Below are positions 15,869-20,027 of a stretch of 20,027 bases of DNA, piece by piece. Position numbers and translations under genes: made by a program. Below the pieces are notes generated by a model that worked only from the letters and a program-made list of their open reading frames with translations, was not told the DNA's origin and did no database searches. The DNA lies in IMG/VR virus record IMGVR_UViG_3300021964_007453, positions 1 through 20,027 of that record; one strand, written 5' to 3'. The stretch's first letter is position 1. The number at the start of each line of letters is the position of its first letter. This DNA is from a virus.

Positions 15869-16413
15869 TGCTCTTTTACCAAATTCATAAAAAATACCTG
15901 TGTAAGTCTAGAATAATCTAAACTTCTTCCAAATCCTAAATTATTACTACGATGATATTGAAACCCGTTATATAAAATAAGTCTGTTATATACATTACCT
16001 ATTCTGATAGTTTCTTCCCACTCGTCTTCGTTTCTTAAATCTTCGCCTTGATGATTGTACCCGTATACTAAACCTGTGTTTTTGTGTCTAAAAATACTGG
16101 TACCATATTCTAAAGGTGCATCGGGCGTTAAGTATAGAACACCTGCTAAATGTTTTGTATCATGATGAATCCAATTGTCGTCTTCAAATTCTGTGCAAAT
16201 TTGAAATTCTTTGCTTGCGCCTTCATGATCTACAGGAGTACCAATTAATTCTTCCAGTTTGTGATTTAGCTCTTGTTCGTATTCTGTATTTTCCCACTTT
16301 GCCCGCACTCCGGGATAATTTCCACGGATATCAAAATTGCATTGTAATGCAAATTTTCTAATTTTTTCAGGGTCGTCTAGAAAATCGTCTATTACCATAA
16401 GATTAAGATTCAT
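15865..16413 (-). CDS. DUF6445-like 2OG-Fe(II) oxygenase-fold protein
   Basis: This 182-residue protein starts NLNLMVIDDFLDDPEKIRKF (2-21), the usual 'fixed-point' opening of DUF6445-type proteins, followed by GNYPGVRAKW (31-40). A metal-site pair H83/D85 lies in NWIHHDTKHLAGVLYLTPDA (80-99), then YGTSIFRHKNTG, YNRLILYNGFQYHR (142-155) with distal H154, and SRLTQVFFMN with R169. The order and spacing fit a 2OG-Fe(II) prolyl-hydroxylase-like fold. Members are frequent in marine phages and bacteria near sugar-modification genes; their substrates are unknown. GGAG is 6 nt before the ATG. The start overlaps hldE by 11 nt and the stop overlaps hldD by 4 nt (ATGA), so it is expressed with both. Confidence 0.8.
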   Translation of the reverse strand: MNLNLMVIDDFLDDPEKIRKFALQCNFDIRGNYPGVRAKWENTEYEQELNHKLEELIGTPVDHEGASKEFQICTEFEDDNWIHHDTKHLAGVLYLTPDAPLEYGTSIFRHKNTGLVYGYNHQGEDLRNEDEWEETIRIGNVYNRLILYNGFQYHRSNNLGFGRSLDYSRLTQVFFMNLVKEQ

Positions 16414-17548
16414 TTATTTCTCCTATAATATTTGTTGTTGAATAACCGTCAACTGTTGACACAAGGTGTACTTGTGCCAAATCGTGTCCTACAACTTGTT
16501 CTACTGTATAGTCGCCGCCTTTAACTATTACATGCGGCTTAATTTCTTTAATTAATTCGTATGGTGTATCTTCGTGGAATACAATTACTTCGTCGATCCA
16601 CGGTAATATTTCTAATTGACTAATGCGCTTTGCAATATTATTAACAGGGCGATCTTCGCCTTTAAGACGCTTCACGCTTGCGTCACTATTAATTCCTACA
16701 ATAAGTTTGTCACCAATGCTACGAGCTTCTTGTAGTAGCTCAAAATGACCCGTGTGTAGTATATCAAACACTCCGTTAGTAAAGATAACTCTTTCTTCTA
16801 GATCATGTTGCTGTAGCATGTATGTGCCTACGTGCTTAACACTTTCTGTAGAACCTTTAACAGCTACCTTTAAGCATTCTTGGTAATCGTATTCTCGTGT
16901 AAGTGCATACACAAACGCAGCTAAGAAACAGTCACCTGCACCAGTTACATCTGCAACTTCTTTTGCATCTACAGGAACATTGTATTCGATACTGTCTATG
17001 GTAGCAACTACATTTTCGCCAGCATTGGTTGTAATAATATTACCTTGCCAATCTGTAAATCCAAACTTAGTAAATTCACTGTAATTAGGTTTTACTAGCC
17101 AAGCGCCTTCGTAATGACTTGCATCTTCTTTAGGATCAACAATAACACGACAATTGTATGTATTAAGATGTTTAATGATCTCAACACTTTCGTCTAGTGT
17201 ACCTTTGTTATAATCACTTAGGATAACATAGTCGTATTCGTCAAAGTCTTGTGATAGAATATATGTAAGGAATGTATTACCATCTGCAATGTAATCGTCG
17301 TCGATGCGTGTTATGTAATGACCGTCACAGATTACTCTAGTCTTTACACTAGCTTTGTCAAAGAAATCAACAAGCTCAACATCTACACCGAGACTTTTTA
17401 GATTCTCATAAACTAAGCCAGCACCGCCAACTGTTTCAACTTCACGCTGATATGTTACTACTGGAACAGGTGCTTCTGGACTAAGTCTTTTTGATGTACC
17501 GTAAATATATTTGTCGACGATTATGTCGCCTATAACTAAAACCTTCAT
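16403..17548 (-). CDS. hldE: Bifunctional heptose-7-phosphate kinase / heptose-1-phosphate adenylyltransferase-like
   Basis: This 381-residue protein fuses two domains in the order of bacterial HldE. The N-terminal PfkB-type kinase (1-245) has VIGDIIVDKYIYGTSKRLSP (5-24), SPEAPVPVV, an ETVGGAGLVYENL sugar-binding segment, VDPKED and the anion-hole DVTGAGDCF (D200, G203-D206). The C-terminal nucleotidyltransferase (250-381) has FTNGVFDILHTGHFELL (256-272) with HxGH at 265-268, GINSDASVKRLKG, VIVKGGDY and GYSTTNII (368-375). HldE phosphorylates heptose-7-phosphate at C1 and later adds AMP to give ADP-heptose. E. coli HldE is 477 residues; the shortage is mainly in the kinase domain (missing lid-like segments). 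Catalytic motifs are kept, so an active minimal enzyme is plausible. The start is fixed by the kinase opening strand but has no Shine-Dalgarno sequence. A consensus sigma70 promoter lies directly upstream. Confidence 0.9.
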   Translation of the reverse strand: MKVLVIGDIIVDKYIYGTSKRLSPEAPVPVVTYQREVETVGGAGLVYENLKSLGVDVELVDFFDKASVKTRVICDGHYITRIDDDYIADGNTFLTYILSQDFDEYDYVILSDYNKGTLDESVEIIKHLNTYNCRVIVDPKEDASHYEGAWLVKPNYSEFTKFGFTDWQGNIITTNAGENVVATIDSIEYNVPVDAKEVADVTGAGDCFLAAFVYALTREYDYQECLKVAVKGSTESVKHVGTYMLQQHDLEERVIFTNGVFDILHTGHFELLQEARSIGDKLIVGINSDASVKRLKGEDRPVNNIAKRISQLEILPWIDEVIVFHEDTPYELIKEIKPHVIVKGGDYTVEQVVGHDLAQVHLVSTVDGYSTTNIIGEINES

Positions 17549-17554
17549 ACTTTT

Positions 17555-17583
17555 ATTATACTTTCTAATAAATTAATTGTCAA
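17555..17583 (-). promoter_or_regulatory. Perfect sigma70-type promoter upstream of hldE
   Basis: On the minus strand TTGACA (17583-17578), a 17-nt spacer and TATAAT (17560-17555) match the housekeeping promoter consensus at all 12 bases with optimal spacing. The -35 box lies in the last codons of the Nudix gene, whose stop is in the spacer. The expected +1, about 7 nt beyond the -10, falls at 17548, the first base of the hldE start codon. This predicts a leaderless or nearly leaderless transcript made by host RNA polymerase early in infection. Confidence 0.88.
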
Positions 17584-18010
17584 GTAAATTAATAGTTTGG
17601 AATACAGTTTCTAGCTTGCTTAAATTAACTTTACTTTGCAAAGTATTTCGTAATCCGTGGTGTAACGGTTTCGGCCACATACGGAAACTGCACCATGCAT
17701 ATCCGTTGTGTTCACTATTTAATATTGGAATAAATTCTTTTTCTATTATACAAAGATATGTATGAAAATGGAATTTTGTATCTGCACTAACAAAACTTTC
17801 TAAAGGTAGAGTTTTCTTTATATCAGGAATAAATCCAATTTCTTCCGAAATCTCTCTTTGTAGTCCTTCCCATGGAGTTTCGCCTGCTTCATTGCCGCCA
17901 CCGACCAGACCCCAAAGGTCACTTTTCTTACCTCCAGCTCGATGTAAGAAAAGAAATCTATTAGTATCAAGAGTATAAAAGAGAGCACCACTGCATATAA
18001 TATTGTTCAT
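17573..18010 (-). CDS. Nudix hydrolase
   Basis: The protein is 145 residues from ATG 18010. It carries a complete Nudix box G-x5-E-x7-R-E-x2-E-E-x-G: GGNEAGETPWEGLQREISEE then IGF (residues 38-60 from this Met), preceded by FLFLHRAGG and WGLVGGG. The family cleaves nucleoside diphosphates linked to another group (nucleotide sugars, ADP-ribose, dNTPs, capped RNA). The Trp-Gly-Leu-Val-Gly-Gly-Gly lead is typical of nucleotide or nucleotide-sugar hydrolases, but the substrate cannot be read from sequence. A GTG at 18043 gives 11 more residues (HRPRRVSTS region) that overlap gp15 and precede the usual first strand NNIICSGALFY, so 18010 is preferred. It lies 8 nt after gp15 and 24 nt before hldE. 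Its 3' end carries the hldE promoter. Confidence 0.88.
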   Translation of the reverse strand: MNNIICSGALFYTLDTNRFLFLHRAGGKKSDLWGLVGGGNEAGETPWEGLQREISEEIGFIPDIKKTLPLESFVSADTKFHFHTYLCIIEKEFIPILNSEHNGYAWCSFRMWPKPLHHGLRNTLQSKVNLSKLETVFQTINLLDN

Positions 18011-18018
18011 ACTAGTAC

Positions 18019-19431
18019 TTACCCGCCTAGGTCGATGCGCCACGTTCCTACTGGATAATCTCCGTCGACAGCTTTAAGCCACTCGTTGTTGTCGTACTTG
18101 TATTGTGCTCCGGTGTTTAAGTTTGTTGTGTAGGTTGTAGCAGTTGCAGCACTTGCATCAAATACAATATTCCATTTGCTGCCGTCCCACTCAATAATAT
18201 CGTTTGCCTTGGCAACCAGCCCAGTTCCGTCATTGTTAGTCCATGCTTGTGCATGTACAGTTTCGCCTTCTTTGCCAATGTCGTCTAATATTAAAAGTCT
18301 TAGCCCGGAGTTTAAGTATTGTAAAGGATTAAATGTAGTAGGGTCAATAATATAATCAATACTAGTTCTTCCTTCAATAATAGTATCTTGTGGAAATGTA
18401 TCTTCGTCAAAGTCAATTTGAATAATACCTGAATCTAACGGGTTTAACGCAAATGTACCGGTAACTGTTATATCAGTATCAATGTTAGTTAAGTATATTC
18501 TACTTACACCTGCGCCATATTGTCCCGGCAATCCTTCGGTAATTGTTTCCCAGCTAACACCGCCTACTTTGCCTTTTGCATATAATTGTGCTTGATTGTT
18601 TTCAAGATAAACACCATATGTATTGTAATTTACGTTTGCCATTTCTGTTGCTAATAATGTAGATGCTTTCTTACCGAATTTATTTTCAGTACTTCCTGCA
18701 ACTGCTATATCGTCAAATTGGTTAAGTTGAGGAGCACTTACTCCGTCTTCAATTGTACCTCTAGTTTCGTCAAACATACTAGTGATAATGTTTGTAACTA
18801 CACCCATTTTCTTAACTTTAACTGGCGGACTAATGTAAATGGGTACACTAAATGTAAGTGTTGCAATATCTATTTCACTATCTACACCAACTGGAACGCT
18901 TCGGTTAGACCAAGTAACGTTTTCTAAATTAACAACAGTAATAGCAGTCCAGTCTATAAAGTTATCGCTTTTTTGCATTTCTAAACTAGGATTAAATAGT
19001 ACTAATATTTGTTCAAGTATTTGTAATTTTTGATCAGTATTACTTGCCCATATATCAGCGTTTAATCTCATTAAATACGGAGTTGGCATTAACCTTTCAA
19101 CAGTATAGTTTTTACCTTGATAGTTTTCGTACTCGCCTGTGTCTTCGTTATATGCACGTTCTCTAATATTAGATTTTTTAACAAATGTACTGTCTAGTAA
19201 GCGGGATTTATCTAATTCTAATCCTGTAATGTACACACTAATGCGCGGCGCACTTGGTAATTTATTTTCTGAGTTTTCTCTAATAATACTAGCAACTTGT
19301 CTAGTTAAATCACCGTACATCACAGGTACATCTTTTATATTGCCCTTTCCATCTTTGACTGGAAAGTTACTGAGTATACGCATCATTTGCGTAGTATACT
19401 TTCTTATTTGTCCGTCGTAGAAAAATTGCAT
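18019..19431 (-). CDS. 15: Tail sheath stabiliser and completion protein (T4 gp15-like) with C-terminal extension
   Basis: The protein is 470 residues. The N-terminal 215 residues follow T4 gp15: FFYDGQIRKYTTQMMRILSN (3-22, compare the FFYN...RRY start of gp15), NIKDVPVMYGD (31-41), RISVYITGLELD (63-74), PTPYLMRLNADIWASNTDQ (116-134), ILEQILVLFNPSLEM (138-152) and TLTFSVPIYISPPV (191-204). In T4 gp15 forms a hexamer that caps the tail tube and sheath and joins them to the neck (gp13/gp14). T4 gp15 is 272 residues; here about 250 extra residues follow, including GLRLLILDDIG, ANDIIEWDGSKWNIVFD and a final WRIDLGG. I recall similar extensions in marine T4-like relatives. Its start overlaps the upstream stop by 1 nt (TAATG). 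No late promoter was seen directly upstream. Confidence 0.88.
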   Translation of the reverse strand: MQFFYDGQIRKYTTQMMRILSNFPVKDGKGNIKDVPVMYGDLTRQVASIIRENSENKLPSAPRISVYITGLELDKSRLLDSTFVKKSNIRERAYNEDTGEYENYQGKNYTVERLMPTPYLMRLNADIWASNTDQKLQILEQILVLFNPSLEMQKSDNFIDWTAITVVNLENVTWSNRSVPVGVDSEIDIATLTFSVPIYISPPVKVKKMGVVTNIITSMFDETRGTIEDGVSAPQLNQFDDIAVAGSTENKFGKKASTLLATEMANVNYNTYGVYLENNQAQLYAKGKVGGVSWETITEGLPGQYGAGVSRIYLTNIDTDITVTGTFALNPLDSGIIQIDFDEDTFPQDTIIEGRTSIDYIIDPTTFNPLQYLNSGLRLLILDDIGKEGETVHAQAWTNNDGTGLVAKANDIIEWDGSKWNIVFDASAATATTYTTNLNTGAQYKYDNNEWLKAVDGDYPVGTWRIDLGG

Positions 19432-20027
19432 TAGTTATCTGCCCTTGGTCTAAGTGCTTTAGTAAGACTCTGCCTTTCGGTAACAGTTTCGCCGCCAATC
19501 TCAGAAGTCTTTGCATTGTTTATAAATGATGTTTTTTGTGTTTGTCTTTCAAGTGTATTACTTAATTCCATACGTACATCGTCTTGTACTTTAACCCAGC
19601 GTGTACCGTCGTATTTAAACATTCTGTTTGGCAAAAAATCTGTCCTTAAAAAGTAATCACCTTCTTGTTTATCTCTCGGAAATTGTATACCGAACCCAAA
19701 AGGCGCACCGTTTGGTGTATCGCTACCTGTGCCAACAAGATAGCCTGTGTAACCTTCTCTGTCAGGTCTATCAGTAACTTCGTCTGCACCTATACTAATA
19801 TTACTTGCATCCAAATCTGTTTCGTCTGCTGTTTTAAGTGCAACAGTACCGTCATCGTTTGTAGCAACAGTGTAGTAATGGTCAATGTCAAATCCGCTTT
19901 TAGGAGAATCTATTTCTGCTTGTGCAACTACAGCATTTGAAATTTGCATTTCTTGCTCATAAGTTGATAATAAATCTCTTAAGGTAGTATCACTACCTTC
20001 TGTTGCAGGTAAGTCGAGTATTTCAGA
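19431..20027 (-). CDS. Probable neck protein (gp14-like), 5'-truncated by window edge
   Basis: The frame stays open from the stop at 19431 to the window edge, 26 codons beyond the first internal Met at 19949, so at least the N-terminus is missing. The visible 198 residues include LRDLLSTYEQEM, FGIQFPRDKQEGDYFLRTDF, LPNRMFKYDGTRWVKVQDDV and SFINNAKTSEIGGE, ending ERQSLTKALRPRADN. There is no enzyme motif or membrane segment. In T4, gene 14 lies directly before gene 15 on the same strand, and the one-base stop/start overlap with gp15 (TAATG) fits translational coupling. The 'GD(Y)-x-LRTD-x-x-P-x-x-x-(F/Y)-x-(Y)-DG-x-RWVKV' segment recalls marine T4-like neck proteins. Identity as gp14 rests mainly on position and this segment, so it is moderate; another neck or tail-completion protein is the alternative. 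Confidence 0.65.
   Translation of the reverse strand, partial: SEILDLPATEGSDTTLRDLLSTYEQEMQISNAVVAQAEIDSPKSGFDIDHYYTVATNDDGTVALKTADETDLDASNISIGADEVTDRPDREGYTGYLVGTGSDTPNGAPFGFGIQFPRDKQEGDYFLRTDFLPNRMFKYDGTRWVKVQDDVRMELSNTLERQTQKTSFINNAKTSEIGGETVTERQSLTKALRPRADN

Noticed and set aside
18011-18043. GTG start giving an 11-residue longer Nudix protein
   Set aside because: The extra residues lie within the gp15 coding end and before the normal first strand of the Nudix fold; ATG 18010 follows the gp15 stop cleanly, although its ribosome site is weak.
19981-19999. Inverted repeat AAGGTAGT-ATC-ACTACCTT
   Set aside because: It is an 8-bp stem with a 3-nt loop and no T-run, inside the neck-protein coding frame (Glu-Gly-Ser-Asp-Thr-Thr); nothing supports a terminator or operator.
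1-20027. tRNA genes, CRISPR arrays, insertion sequences, attachment sites
   Set aside because: I looked for cloverleaf-like segments, regularly spaced short repeats and transposase or integrase motifs and saw none. Intergenic space totals only a few hundred bases and its largest gap (2408-2489) is explained by a terminator and a promoter.

Overview
The window looks like part of the genome of a marine T4-like tailed phage (contractile-tail myovirus, cyanophage/pelagiphage type). The evidence is an AT-rich composition, T4-type late promoters (NATAAATA), a recognisable T4 gp15-like tail sheath stabiliser preceded by a probable gp14-like neck protein, very large repeat-bearing fibre-type structural proteins, and packed genes with 1-11 nt overlaps. 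The host cannot be named from the sequence. No integrase, transposase, tRNA or CRISPR array was seen.

Layout. Positions 1-2407 (+) hold two tandem cysteine- and glycine-rich paralogues, the first cut by the window edge, and an acidic protein with a tail-fibre-assembly-like segment, closed by a strong Rho-independent terminator. Positions 2490-5918 (+) hold a three-gene surface-chemistry cassette: a 2OG-Fe(II) oxygenase, a heptosyltransferase-like (GT9-like) GT-B glycosyltransferase and an O-carbamoyltransferase. Positions 5943-13420 (+) hold three structural or fibre genes, ending in a 2045-residue protein with five degenerate repeats of about 87 residues. From 20027 down to 13417 the genes run on the minus strand: gp14-like neck protein, gp15, Nudix hydrolase, HldE-like kinase/adenylyltransferase, DUF6445-like 2OG oxygenase, HldD-like epimerase, a second 2OG oxygenase, a cupin and a GmhB-like phosphatase. 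The two strands converge at 13417-13420, where both stop codons sit in the loop of a perfect 8-bp inverted repeat.

How it fits together. HldE, GmhB and HldD are three of the four enzymes that make ADP-L-glycero-D-manno-heptose; only GmhA (sedoheptulose-7-phosphate isomerase) is not seen here. With the glycosyltransferase, carbamoyltransferase, cupin and 2OG oxygenases they suggest a phage-encoded route that makes and transfers a decorated heptose, either onto host lipopolysaccharide (for example to block superinfection) or onto the virion. This is inference from gene content. The heptose genes follow virion-completion genes on the same strand but have their own perfect sigma70-type promoter (TTGACA, 17-nt spacer, TATAAT) inside the end of the Nudix gene. 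That would let the host polymerase switch them on early, separately from the late neck and tail genes. Both this promoter and the late promoter at 2477 are so close to their start codons that leaderless mRNAs are predicted.
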